A DNA stretch of 15,557 nt from an uncultured Bacilli bacterium (GCA_944327405.1 CALVHK010000016.1:1-15557); one strand, 5' to 3'; counted from the stretch's first letter, positions 1 through 7,715 are shown. The notes: a model not told the origin generated them from the sequence alone. Numbers and translations: made by a program.

Positions 1-2505
1 CAACTTTTCTTCTTCTTGTGATAACTTTACACGTTCTTGTTCGACCAACTCTTTTGGAGCCCTACTAACAAAATTCTCGTTAGCAAGTAACCCTTTTCTT
101 TTATCTATACTAGCCTTTAATGCATCAATTTCTTTTTGAAGTAATGCTTTGTCCTCTTCGGTTATAACACTTTCAAAATAGATAGTAACATCATATTCAC
201 CAACATGAGCGGGATAAGCATTTTTATCAAGAGAAGCATTAACAACATTTTCGATCTTTAGCATCTTCTTAACTAAATCATAATCCGTATCATTATTAAA
301 TTGTACTTGAACGCTTTTATTCATATGATTTTCTTGATAAGTTTTCCGGTAAAGTTTCATAAACTCAATCATATGCTCTACTTTTAATGCTTCATCCTTA
401 AATATTTCCTTTTTATTAAACTTAGGATAATCGCTAATCATGATGTTTACTGATACTCCTGGTATCATCGAATAGATTTCATCCGTTACATAAGGCATAA
501 ATGGATGCAACATTTTAAGTATTCCCTTGAGTACTTTTATAAGTACTTTTTTAGTTGTATCTTTTTGCATAGAAAATTTAGCAAATTCAATATAATTATC
601 ACAAAAATCATTATAAATGAAATTATATATAGCATCTCCTGCATTATTTAATTCAAACTTATCCATATACTTGGTTACATTCCGAGTGATTTCATTATAC
701 TTGGTTAATATCCACTTATCAGTAAGAGATAAATCATCCAACTTTTCGTTACTTTCAAATCCCTCGACACTCATAAGAACAAAGCGAGACGCATTCCAAA
801 GTTTATTAATAAAGTTCCATGTTGATTTTAAGGCATCTTCATCAAACTTCATATCTAGTCCATTAGATACTGCCGTCGTTAAGTAATAGCGTAGCGCATC
901 GGCCCCATACTTATCAATCATATCCATTGGATCAATTCCGTTACCTAAACTCTTAGACATTTTTCTTCCTTCTTTATCTCGGATAAGTCCGTGAATTAAA
1001 CAGTATTCAAAAGGTCTTTCCCCCATAAACTCTAAACCTTGGAAAGTCATCCGGTTTACCCAAAAAGGAATAATGTCATAACCAGTTACAAGTACTTGAT
1101 TTGGATAATATCTTTTTAAATCTTCCGTCTCATCCGGCCATCCAAGTGTAGAAAAAGGCCATAAAGCACTCGAAAACCAAGTATCTAATACATCTTCGTC
1201 TTGTACCCAACCATCACCAACTGGAGCATCAAGTCCAACATAAACTTCACCATCTTTATACCAAGCAGGAATCCTGTGTCCCCACCAAAGTTGACGAGAA
1301 ATACACCAATCATAGGTGATCTCCATCCAATGATTCATAATTTTCTCAAATCGTTTTGGCACAAAGTTTACTTTCGTATTCTTATCTTTCTGATTTTCCA
1401 AAACTTTATCTGCTAATGGACGCATCTTAACAAACCACTGCTTAGATAGATATGGCTCGATTAATGCCCCACTTCTCTCACTAAATGGTGCATTATGAGT
1501 AATCTCTTCAACACTTAGTAATAATCCTTGTTCTTTTAAATCACCAATTAACTTTTTTCTTGCTAAAAACCGGTCCAATCCCACATATCCTACGGCATTC
1601 TCATTCATCGTTCCGTTGGTATTAATACATACAATTCTCTCTAAGTTATGGCGTAATCCTACTTCAAAGTCATTAGGGTCATGGGCTGGAGTAATTTTTA
1701 CACAGCCAGTTCCTTTAGTCATATCGGCATGTTCATCTCCAATAACAGGGATTTCTCTTCCCACAATTGGCAAAATAACTTTTCTGCCAATAAATTGCTT
1801 GTATCTTTCATCTTCCGGATTAACGGCAACGGCTGTATCACCAAATAGTGTTTCTGGTCTAGTGGTAGCCACATCCAAATAAAGATCGCTATCTACAAGT
1901 TTATATTTCAAGTGATAAAACGCACCCGGAATATCTTTATAAATTACTTCTTCATTGGATAGTGCTGTCATAGCAACCGGATCCCAGTTGATAATCTTCT
2001 CCCCTTGATAAATGAGTCCTTTATGATATAAATCTACAAATACTTTTCTTACAGCTTTTGACAATCCTTCATCTAACGTAAAACGCTCTTTTGAGTAAGC
2101 TAGGGAAAGTCCAAGCTTAGCCCATTGTTTATGAATATTTTCTGCATATTCATCTTTCCAAGCCCAAGCATGTTTAAGCCATTCTTCCCTGGATAGTTCT
2201 CTTGGATTAATTCCCATGTCTTTTAACTTCTTATCTACCTTTGCTTGGGTTGCAATTCCGGCATGATCCATACCTGGTACCCACAAAGCATCAAACCCTT
2301 GCATTCTCTTATAACGAATAAGTACATCTTGAATCGAAGTATCCCAAGCATGACCGATATGAAGCTTACCCGTAACATTAGGTGGTGGAATCACAATACA
2401 AAATGGTTTTCTTGATTGATCCACGGATTCAAAATAACCCGCATTCTTCCAACCCTCATATTTTCCTTCTTCTACTGTTTTATGATCATATTTTTTATCT
2501 AACAT
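1..2505 (-). CDS. valS: Valine--tRNA ligase (ValRS), C-terminus cut by window edge
   Basis: Class I aminoacyl-tRNA synthetase that charges tRNA-Val in the cytoplasm. I translated 835 uninterrupted codons from the ATG at 2505-2503 to the left edge; family members are about 870-880 residues, so only the end of the C-terminal coiled-coil arm is missing. The HIGH signature is in GKLHIGHAW (His49 to His52), and KMSKS is at about residues 515-519 (nt 963-949). The editing domain lies between them (for example DVATTRPETLFGDTAV), followed by the anticodon-binding domain and a charged Lys/Glu-rich tail. The start is set by GAGGAAAAG just upstream, inside the last codons of the NUDIX gene, with a 7-nt overlap. 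Transcription is predicted to start at the T-box leader near 3225, so expression should respond to uncharged tRNA-Val. Identity is secure. Confidence 0.97.
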   Translation of the reverse strand, partial: MLDKKYDHKTVEEGKYEGWKNAGYFESVDQSRKPFCIVIPPPNVTGKLHIGHAWDTSIQDVLIRYKRMQGFDALWVPGMDHAGIATQAKVDKKLKDMGINPRELSREEWLKHAWAWKDEYAENIHKQWAKLGLSLAYSKERFTLDEGLSKAVRKVFVDLYHKGLIYQGEKIINWDPVAMTALSNEEVIYKDIPGAFYHLKYKLVDSDLYLDVATTRPETLFGDTAVAVNPEDERYKQFIGRKVILPIVGREIPVIGDEHADMTKGTGCVKITPAHDPNDFEVGLRHNLERIVCINTNGTMNENAVGYVGLDRFLARKKLIGDLKEQGLLLSVEEITHNAPFSERSGALIEPYLSKQWFVKMRPLADKVLENQKDKNTKVNFVPKRFEKIMNHWMEITYDWCISRQLWWGHRIPAWYKDGEVYVGLDAPVGDGWVQDEDVLDTWFSSALWPFSTLGWPDETEDLKRYYPNQVLVTGYDIIPFWVNRMTFQGLEFMGERPFEYCLIHGLIRDKEGRKMSKSLGNGIDPMDMIDKYGADALRYYLTTAVSNGLDMKFDEDALKSTWNFINKLWNASRFVLMSVEGFESNEKLDDLSLTDKWILTKYNEITRNVTKYMDKFELNNAGDAIYNFIYNDFCDNYIEFAKFSMQKDTTKKVLIKVLKGILKMLHPFMPYVTDEIYSMIPGVSVNIMISDYPKFNKKEIFKDEALKVEHMIEFMKLYRKTYQENHMNKSVQVQFNNDTDYDLVKKMLKIENVVNASLDKNAYPAHVGEYDVTIYFESVITEEDKALLQKEIDALKASIDKRKGLLANENFVSRAPKELVEQERVKLSQEEEKL

Positions 2506-3014
2506 ATCTTTTCCTCTTTTCTAAAATTTTCAATTAAAGTTTTTAATTCTACATCTGTAAACTTTTTATAAACATTTTCATTTTTCTCTTTTAAAAGCGC
2601 ATCTATTTCTTCATACGTACACTTCATTAAACGAAAATGATAATGTTTTTCATAATTTGTAAGTTTGACTCGTTCTAAATAAACTTCTTTAGGACTACTT
2701 ACATAAAATAAATCAATCTTATTTTCTCGGTTAACTGCCCCTTTTTCTCCCGGAAAATCTTTATGCCAAAAAACATAATTTCCTATATATTTTATTTCTT
2801 TTTTAAATACACGAATACCAAGTTCCTCTTTAAGTTCACGAACTAACGCATCTTCAAGCTTTTCACCGGCTTCTACTCTACCACCGGGGATATTGTAAGA
2901 AGAATCCATATTGGTAACATAAATATGCGTTTTATCAGCAAATATGACTGCTCGAACTTTATGAACTCTAGAATTGATATCTTCACTTTTGAGTCTATCT
3001 AAATTGATTAACAT
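2499..3014 (-). CDS. NUDIX hydrolase, first gene of the T-box/valS operon
   Basis: A 171-residue NUDIX-fold protein, which would hydrolyse a nucleoside diphosphate linked to some other group with Mg2+. The NUDIX box GX5EX7REUXEEXGU is complete at residues 45-67: Gly45, Glu51, Arg59-Glu60, Glu63-Glu64, Gly66. It is preceded by the usual 'NIPGG' strand at 41-45. The substrate cannot be read from the sequence; 8-oxo-dGTP, ADP-ribose or capped-RNA activities are all possible. The start is the ATG at 3014, six bases after GGAGAG. An ATG six bases further upstream (3020) is followed at once by TAA and is not a start. The gene is the first one behind the T-box and overlaps valS by 7 nt (ATGTTAG), which points to translational coupling. 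No transit or membrane segment is seen, so it is cytoplasmic. Confidence 0.88.
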   Translation of the reverse strand: MLINLDRLKSEDINSRVHKVRAVIFADKTHIYVTNMDSSYNIPGGRVEAGEKLEDALVRELKEELGIRVFKKEIKYIGNYVFWHKDFPGEKGAVNRENKIDLFYVSSPKEVYLERVKLTNYEKHYHFRLMKCTYEEIDALLKEKNENVYKKFTDVELKTLIENFRKEEKIC

Positions 3015-3030
3015 TTACATCTCTCCAATC

Positions 3031-3076
3031 AAAAAAAGGTAGCACCAAAGGGTGCATAATGCACGGTACCACCTTT
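3031..3076 (-). terminator. Intrinsic terminator of the T-box leader
   Basis: Alternative fold to the antiterminator: AAAGGTGGTACC (3076-3065) pairs over 12 positions with GGTGCTACCTTT (3046-3035), allowing two G-U wobbles, and is followed by a run of T to 3031. It shares the T-box sequence with the antiterminator, so the two structures exclude each other. It could also stop read-through from the membrane-protein gene upstream. Confidence 0.9.
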
Positions 3077-3225
3077 ATCTTTCACTTTATTTGATAACGT
3101 ATTTCTACGAGCTATATTAGCCAGCTAGCAAGCAACCTTCAAAAACTTTTCTTACTTATTTCCACCAACCATAAGCTCTCTATCAAGATCAGATTCTTAC
3201 TCCTCTTGCGTCAAACGCTTTTCAT
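3031..3225 (-). promoter_or_regulatory. T-box riboswitch leader, valine specificity
   Basis: Untranslated leader that senses uncharged tRNA. Reading the minus strand, it has an AGAGGAGTA-type 5' motif near 3205, a distal stem CTTAT/ATAAG (3176-3156) enclosing the hallmark loop GGTTGGTGGAA (3171-3161), and a specifier region GAAGGTTGC in which GTT (3136-3134) is a valine codon followed by a purine. The base of stem I can pair as GCAAG with CTTGC. A small hairpin CGTA-GAAA-TACG follows. The antiterminator is AAAGG, bulge TGGTACC (3071-3065), GTGC-ATTAT-GCAC, CCTTT. The bulge's TGGT would pair with an ACCA tRNA end, matching a tRNA-Val discriminator A. Downstream are the NUDIX gene and valS, which agrees with the specifier. 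Exact 5' end inferred from the promoter. Confidence 0.93.
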
Positions 3226-3231
3226 AAATGT

Positions 3232-3260
3232 ATTTTACCAAACTTAAATCTAATTTTCAA
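3232..3260 (-). promoter_or_regulatory. Promoter for T-box-NUDIX-valS
   Basis: TTGAAA (3260-3255), a 17-base spacer ending in TGG, then TAAAAT (3237-3232). Spacing is ideal and the TGG makes an extended -10. Predicted start of transcription is near 3225, just ahead of the T-box. The -35 box begins only 4 bases after the stop of the upstream membrane-protein gene, which has no terminator of its own. Confidence 0.82.
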
Positions 3261-3263
3261 GTA

Positions 3264-5468
3264 TTATTGTAGCACTCCTGCACTATCAAAGACATAAATA
3301 GTATTGGTACTAGTAACAGTAACACTAAATCCACCGCTTACTTCACTAATTGTATAAGCTCCCTCATAATTACTTGTACCAACATCAATAGTCTCAGACA
3401 AAGCAAATTCCGGATCACTATATTTACGAATATCAAGCTTATTACTAGAGTCAATCACCACAAAGTAATTATTTTGTAAATCTACATAATGGTAAGCAGC
3501 ATCATCACCACGTCCTTGTTTATTACCATCAAAATCATACACGTAATATGCCCCATTATCTTCTACAACAACATAATTACCTAAATAATTAACAATTGGG
3601 TAACCATATTCTGCAGTTACTGCGTCTCCTCCTACATTTCGATATAACTTATAAGTTCCTGTTGAACTTCCAACTTGATAATACTCGCCAAACTTTTCAA
3701 TTGAATCATAATCAAAGCCAATTGTTCCAGCCACATTGTCACTAATTCGAATTAAGCCATAATCTCCATCACTCTTAACTTGAGCCATTATATAAGTAGC
3801 ATCTGTATCTACAAAAGTAATTTCTTTTTTGCCAGTATAAGCACCACTATCAACAGAAGAATATCTTGCTAAATCTTTATCAGTTTCCAAATCATAAAGA
3901 ATAATGGTTGGATTATTTAAATCTATCGTATCTAGAATAAAGACAAACCGGTCATTATAAATAGGGATCCATCCGACACTATCACTTTTATTTTCTTCTA
4001 AAGCGTTATCACTATAGAAAGAATCTGTTGCAATCGTACAATTTGTTAAATCCGTACCATTGGCATTACTACATTCATAGGTACCTAGTATATCCGTTTT
4101 CTCTTCATCTTGATAAAAATATAATACTCCATCAAAATAACTAATATAATTATATTTTGCACTCATAACTCCATCTTGTAAATCAATAGATGTCGTTCTC
4201 TCACGGTTATCTCTTGTATAAGTAACATCCATAACTCCATCGTTAATTACCACTTCATATGCTCTTCTTGTACCAGTATATATCCTATCTTCGCTGTAAA
4301 TATTTAAAGGATTATAATACGTCGATGAAAGATCTATGCCTTCTTCATTATACTTATTATTTTGATAATCTCGTATATAAAGACTTCCCCGATCAATAAG
4401 TACAGCATATGCATCTAATAATTCAATATAATCATAAGCATCATCAAATATCAAATTACCATTATAATCATATACGTAATATCCATTATTATCTACGACA
4501 ATATGCGAATCATTATAACTTCTAATCTCATAACGAAGCCCATTACTTACATTTTCACCCTCTAAATTATAAATATAATATCTGTCGTTTGTCTGAACAA
4601 CAAAACGAGCTTCACTATTTAATCTGCCAATAAAATCATAAGAGAATCCAAGTATTTCATTTACGCCATCTTGACTAAACTCTAATACTCCAAAACGGTT
4701 ATCTGTATCTCGAAGGATTACAACATCACTATTACTATATCCTTTTAATAAAGAATAAGTATCCACTTCTTCTTGTTCTTCTATGTTATACAAAATAATT
4801 TCTTCGTCTTCTACAGATTCATTATCAAACACAAACACATACTCATCTTGATAAATTTTAGAAGGTCTTTCTACCAACGCTTCATTTTCATAGACATTCT
4901 TTTCCCCATCAAAATCTTCTTCGCTATAATTAGGAACAAAACATAACTCTTCTGATTTATTTATACATTCATATGTACCAATCTCATCACCATTACTATT
5001 TAAGAAAATAAGAGTTCCATCTTGATAGATATAATTATCCATTTCCACAATTACTTCTGGTTCTTCTGGAGTTGGTTCAGGCTCTTCATTATCTCTTAAA
5101 ACAAAGAATAGAATTAAGGCTACAGCAATAAGTACTAAAACAAGAATAGGGATTAATATAACAAGAACTTTTTTCCTCTTAGACCAACTAGCCCAAACTT
5201 CTTTAAACTTTCTCTTTTCCTTTTTTTCTTTCTTTTGCTTCTTCTTAGACTTATTTTTCTCTGTCTTCTCTTCTTCTAAACTTTCAATCTCGGCTTCATC
5301 TTCTCTTTGTGGTTCTACGGCATCATCACCACTCAGACCAAATGTTAAATCGTCCGTCAAATTTTCTTTACTAATTCCCTCACGGTCAATATCATCAATC
5401 ACATTCGGAACATCATCCTCGGGAATATCAAACAAATCTTGTGTTTTTTCTAAATCATCATACTTCAT
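3264..5468 (-). CDS. Membrane-anchored WG-repeat-like protein with internal duplication
   Basis: A 734-residue protein of unknown function. Residues 1-70 are acidic and 71-100 Lys-rich; a transmembrane helix spans about 101-124 with Lys/Arg before it, so the N-terminus should be inside and the rest outside. A Pro/Glu linker (129-139) follows, then two homologous halves, about 144-430 and 439-734. Shared landmarks are GTYEC with a second Cys (Cys168/Cys176 and Cys466/Cys477), EEIILYNIE/PTIILYDLE, GFSYDFIGRL/GFDYDSIEKF, and VDNNGYYVYDYNGN/VEDNGAYYVYDFDGN. The repeats resemble degenerate WG (YDxxxxF) repeats, suggesting a beta-rich propeller-like ectodomain. I chose the ATG at 5468 because AGAGGAG sits 8 bases ahead of it; a GTG at 5477 falls inside that ribosome site. 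It probably has its own promoter. Confidence 0.85.
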   Translation of the reverse strand: MKYDDLEKTQDLFDIPEDDVPNVIDDIDREGISKENLTDDLTFGLSGDDAVEPQREDEAEIESLEEEKTEKNKSKKKQKKEKKEKRKFKEVWASWSKRKKVLVILIPILVLVLIAVALILFFVLRDNEEPEPTPEEPEVIVEMDNYIYQDGTLIFLNSNGDEIGTYECINKSEELCFVPNYSEEDFDGEKNVYENEALVERPSKIYQDEYVFVFDNESVEDEEIILYNIEEQEEVDTYSLLKGYSNSDVVILRDTDNRFGVLEFSQDGVNEILGFSYDFIGRLNSEARFVVQTNDRYYIYNLEGENVSNGLRYEIRSYNDSHIVVDNNGYYVYDYNGNLIFDDAYDYIELLDAYAVLIDRGSLYIRDYQNNKYNEEGIDLSSTYYNPLNIYSEDRIYTGTRRAYEVVINDGVMDVTYTRDNRERTTSIDLQDGVMSAKYNYISYFDGVLYFYQDEEKTDILGTYECSNANGTDLTNCTIATDSFYSDNALEENKSDSVGWIPIYNDRFVFILDTIDLNNPTIILYDLETDKDLARYSSVDSGAYTGKKEITFVDTDATYIMAQVKSDGDYGLIRISDNVAGTIGFDYDSIEKFGEYYQVGSSTGTYKLYRNVGGDAVTAEYGYPIVNYLGNYVVVEDNGAYYVYDFDGNKQGRGDDAAYHYVDLQNNYFVVIDSSNKLDIRKYSDPEFALSETIDVGTSNYEGAYTISEVSGGFSVTVTSTNTIYVFDSAGVLQ

Positions 5469-5496
5469 TCTAGACACTCCTCTTTACATTAAAAAT

Positions 5497-5525
5497 AGTA
5501 TATCATATTTTTATCCACTTTACTA
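5497..5525 (-). promoter_or_regulatory. Probable extended -10 promoter for the WG-repeat-like protein gene
   Basis: TATACT at 5502-5497 is preceded by TGA (extended -10). The -35 position at 17-base spacing reads TAGTAA, a poor match, so the call rests mainly on the -10. It lies just after the rpmF terminator and about 30 bases before the ATG. Confidence 0.5.
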
Positions 5526-5537
5526 GTATTTAGACAT

Positions 5538-5561
5538 GAAAAAAAGTTAGATACACTAACT
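5538..5561 (-). terminator. Terminator of the yceD-rpmF unit
   Basis: Hairpin AGTTAG-TGTAT-CTAACT (5561-5545) followed by a run of T (to 5539). The 5' arm begins inside the rpmF stop codon TAG, so the hairpin is tightly packed against the gene. Confidence 0.82.
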
Positions 5562-5751
5562 ATTCTACATCTTTATTATCTACTTCAATTACACTTTCAT
5601 TCTTATAGTAACCACACTTCGTACAAGCCCGATGAGGTCTAATTGTAGCTCCACACTTAGGACATGTAGTTAATGCTCCAACCTCTTTTTTCAAGTGCGT
5701 ACGACGCATTCTTTTCTTCGTTTTACTTGTTCTTCTAAAAGGAACTGCCAT
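5560..5751 (-). CDS. rpmF: Large ribosomal subunit protein bL32 (zinc-ribbon form)
   Basis: A 63-residue basic ribosomal protein of the 50S subunit. It starts with the typical MAVPFRRTSKTKKRMRR and has the zinc ribbon CPKC...CTKC at Cys30, Cys33, Cys43 and Cys46, the zinc-binding form of L32. The ATG at 5751 is right because a full AAGGAG lies 7 bases upstream and the family begins exactly there; an in-frame start 30 bases further upstream would put the SD inside the gene. That SD is made by the last two codons of the yceD-like gene, whose stop ends 4 bases before this start, so the two genes are very likely translated together. A terminator follows directly. Confidence 0.97.
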   Translation of the reverse strand: MAVPFRRTSKTKKRMRRTHLKKEVGALTTCPKCGATIRPHRACTKCGYYKNESVIEVDNKDVE

Positions 5752-5755
5752 AATA

Positions 5756-6238
5756 TCACTCCTTCCTATCCAAAAGCTCACTCAATTTAGCAAGTCTTGG
5801 ATCAATTTGATCTTCATTTTTATCTTCACCCAAACTCCAACCATCACCAGATAGGTGCGCATCTTCAGTCGCAGTAAATCTCATGGGTACTTCCAGAACA
5901 ATATTTTCCCACAAAATCTTCATAATATCAAGTATATTTTGCGATTTTTCGTAATATTCCAAGAAATTTTTATCATTTGTATCATATTCTTCTTCAATTT
6001 TTGACGTAAATGGATAATCAACAGCCTCATTTGTAACCGAATCAGGAAAAACCATAACACCACTTATAACTAAATCAACCACTAACATAGACAAACTATT
6101 TAAATGAATATTTCCTTTTACATGCAAATTCTTTAAATCAAGAATACCTACACTTTCCATTAACTCTTTATCAATACTAAAGTCTTCATCATACTCAACT
6201 GTTTGATTATTAGCGAGGCTTGCTAAATTAAGTTCCAT
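5756..6238 (-). CDS. YceD/DUF177 family protein (YlbN-like)
   Basis: A 160-residue cytoplasmic protein of the DUF177/YceD family, which in bacteria usually precedes rpmF and is linked to rRNA or ribosome biogenesis by genetics in E. coli and plants; its biochemical role is unsettled. Support comes from the position directly ahead of rpmF, the usual length, the middle segment DLVISGVMVFPDSVTNEAV, and the C-terminal DPRLAKLSELL (146-156), a typical family ending. The Cys often found in the middle segment (CxRxL or CxxTL) is absent here. The ATG at 6238 follows GGTGGAAG and about 12 bases of leader. It has its own promoter and a TGA stop that overlaps the rpmF ribosome site. Confidence 0.87.
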   Translation of the reverse strand: MELNLASLANNQTVEYDEDFSIDKELMESVGILDLKNLHVKGNIHLNSLSMLVVDLVISGVMVFPDSVTNEAVDYPFTSKIEEEYDTNDKNFLEYYEKSQNILDIMKILWENIVLEVPMRFTATEDAHLSGDGWSLGEDKNEDQIDPRLAKLSELLDRKE

Positions 6239-6256
6239 AATATCACTTCCACCATT

Positions 6257-6285
6257 ATTTTACCAATAATAGTAGTTTATTTCAA
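6257..6285 (-). promoter_or_regulatory. Promoter for yceD-rpmF
   Basis: TTGAAA (6285-6280), 17-base spacer ending in TGG, TAAAAT (6262-6257). It has the same boxes and spacing as the T-box promoter. Transcription should start near 6250, giving a leader of about 12 bases. It lies about 19 bases after the stop of the surface-protein gene, with no terminator between, so read-through from that gene is possible. Confidence 0.82.
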
Positions 6286-6303
6286 GTGATTTTATTATAC
6301 TAA

Positions 6304-7635
6304 CTATACGACAACATATGGATTTGTTGAAGTCCCGTCTCCTCCGACTTCAAACTGCGTATCTGCTTTCAAATTTATTACTGGCCGGACAGCTGCATTC
6401 CCACTTGGACGTGTTACATCGATGCCACCGTCTACTTCCACATAAAACACTTGTCCGATGCGGCCGTCGGCACGAAAATGAGATGGTGACATTGCCCAAT
6501 ACAGATTCCCTGTATAGAGGTAATAGTTTTGATTATCAGTAATGTATAGTCCCCCTGCATATGCAACTTCATCGGCGGTAATAAGGCCTATTGCATACGT
6601 TAGCGCACCATTTCCTTTACTAGAACTTTTTAGCGTAAACAAATCTCTGCTATCATTACATCCAAATGTTGGTGCGTTGTCTGCTCCTGATGTATTATAT
6701 ATTAATCTATCATATGCACCGTAAACTGTTTCAGTAAGCCCAGTTCCGTACCCACTATATGGCGTACGGTCATTGCAAAAGCCTGCGTCACTGTCTATAT
6801 AATTTGAATAGCCCGTACTTTGAATATTTTCCAAATACCAATTGTCTAATGCTTCTTTGATCGTACTACTTGTTCCTAATCCGTGTGCTTGATTTTGCGT
6901 ATACATATATCCTAAGTACATATTATTAGGATTTAAATCTGAGTATGAACTATTAAACTCACTTGTTCCGATTTGTGTTCCATCCCCGGTTGTTGCCGGT
7001 CCTGTCGCTTCGCTTCCGCTATATATGATCCGTATACTTTCATCTCCATTGATCCTTATAATTATCCAATAGAATCCTGCAAATCGTACCCAGTTATCTG
7101 TAGGGTTCCCTGCAAAATAGTATGTTATTCCATCTCTATCGTTTGCATAGTATATTGTGCCAGTTGTTGTTTCAGTTACAGTTGTACTAAAGTCACTTCT
7201 TGTTAATCTAGTTGTATAATTCGCTAAAATATCTTGAATTGTTTGGCCAGTTACTTCATCAAAATACAACGTACATTTTGTTCCTTTTGTTGTAAATGGG
7301 CTAATACTTAAACTCCCTGTTTCTGTTTCATAGCTAATACTCAATCCTTCTATTGTACTTCCATCTTTATAAGTACATGTGCTTTGTTCTGTATCCAATA
7401 TATATTGTTTGCTAGAATCCAAACTATCTACTTCTTCACCACCTACATATATTGCTACGATATTTAGATCTGCCAAATTATAATTAACAGTTCCATTAAT
7501 AAGTGGCATTTTATCTGTATATACATACTTAGCTCTTGTAAAATTAAGTATTACTGCACTAATGATTGCTACCGCTACTACTCCTATAATAATATTCCTT
7601 TTTAAATGACTTCTCTTTAATACCTCAAAATTCAT
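6304..7635 (-). CDS. Signal-anchored surface protein with FGE/lectin-like C-terminus
   Basis: A 443-residue protein; function unknown. A basic N-terminus (KRSHLKR) leads into a single transmembrane helix at about 14-31, with the rest predicted outside. Residues 40-130 form a small domain with Cys87 and Cys121. A Thr-rich linker (about 145-165) follows, then the region from YYFAGNPTDNWVRFAGFYW (172-190) to the C-terminus. Two more Cys are at 287 and 326. The C-terminal motifs ITADEVAYAGG (352-362), YWAMSP (379-384) and VRPVINLK (416-423) recall DUF6273/FGE-sulfatase or C-type-lectin-like folds, and the whole protein resembles a multi-copy family I recall from uncultured gut Bacilli. The ATG at 7635 lies 9 bases after GAGGAG. 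It has a near-consensus promoter and a structured leader. GC content rises sharply toward the 3' end of the gene. No catalytic site is assigned. Confidence 0.75.
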   Translation of the reverse strand: MNFEVLKRSHLKRNIIIGVVAVAIISAVILNFTRAKYVYTDKMPLINGTVNYNLADLNIVAIYVGGEEVDSLDSSKQYILDTEQSTCTYKDGSTIEGLSISYETETGSLSISPFTTKGTKCTLYFDEVTGQTIQDILANYTTRLTRSDFSTTVTETTTGTIYYANDRDGITYYFAGNPTDNWVRFAGFYWIIIRINGDESIRIIYSGSEATGPATTGDGTQIGTSEFNSSYSDLNPNNMYLGYMYTQNQAHGLGTSSTIKEALDNWYLENIQSTGYSNYIDSDAGFCNDRTPYSGYGTGLTETVYGAYDRLIYNTSGADNAPTFGCNDSRDLFTLKSSSKGNGALTYAIGLITADEVAYAGGLYITDNQNYYLYTGNLYWAMSPSHFRADGRIGQVFYVEVDGGIDVTRPSGNAAVRPVINLKADTQFEVGGDGTSTNPYVVV

Positions 7636-7654
7636 AACTTTACACTCCTCTAAC

Positions 7655-7715
7655 AGGAAGCTCTACTTCATTTATATTTCCATAAATATTGGTTACTATA
7701 ATTGATGAGTTTCCT
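7655..7715 (-). other. Stem-loop in the surface-protein mRNA leader
   Basis: On the mRNA strand, AGGAAACTC (7715-7707) can pair with GAGCTTCCT (7663-7655) with one A-C mismatch. Inside it lies a second hairpin, ATATTT-ATGG-AAATAT. The outer stem begins about 7 bases from the predicted 5' end and ends 4 bases before the GAGGAG ribosome site (7650-7645). Such 5'-terminal stems can stabilise mRNA or tune translation; the role here is inferred. Confidence 0.45.

Noticed and set aside
617..1882. Three plus-strand open frames of 71-89 codons (617-886, 1201-1416, 1616-1882)
   Set aside because: They lie wholly within valS on the opposite strand and have no ribosome site or recognisable domain.
5469..5477. 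GTG at 5477 as start of the WG-like membrane protein
   Set aside because: The GTG is part of the AGAGGAG ribosome site; the ATG at 5468 has proper spacing.
6318..7206. Plus-strand open frames of 60-77 codons opposite the surface-protein gene
   Set aside because: Antisense shadows of an intact gene with promoter and SD; no own start signals or domains.
7697..7702. TATAAT on the plus strand as promoter of the XRE gene
   Set aside because: No acceptable -35 at 16-18 bases and 128 bases from the ATG; the region is A/T-rich enough for chance matches.
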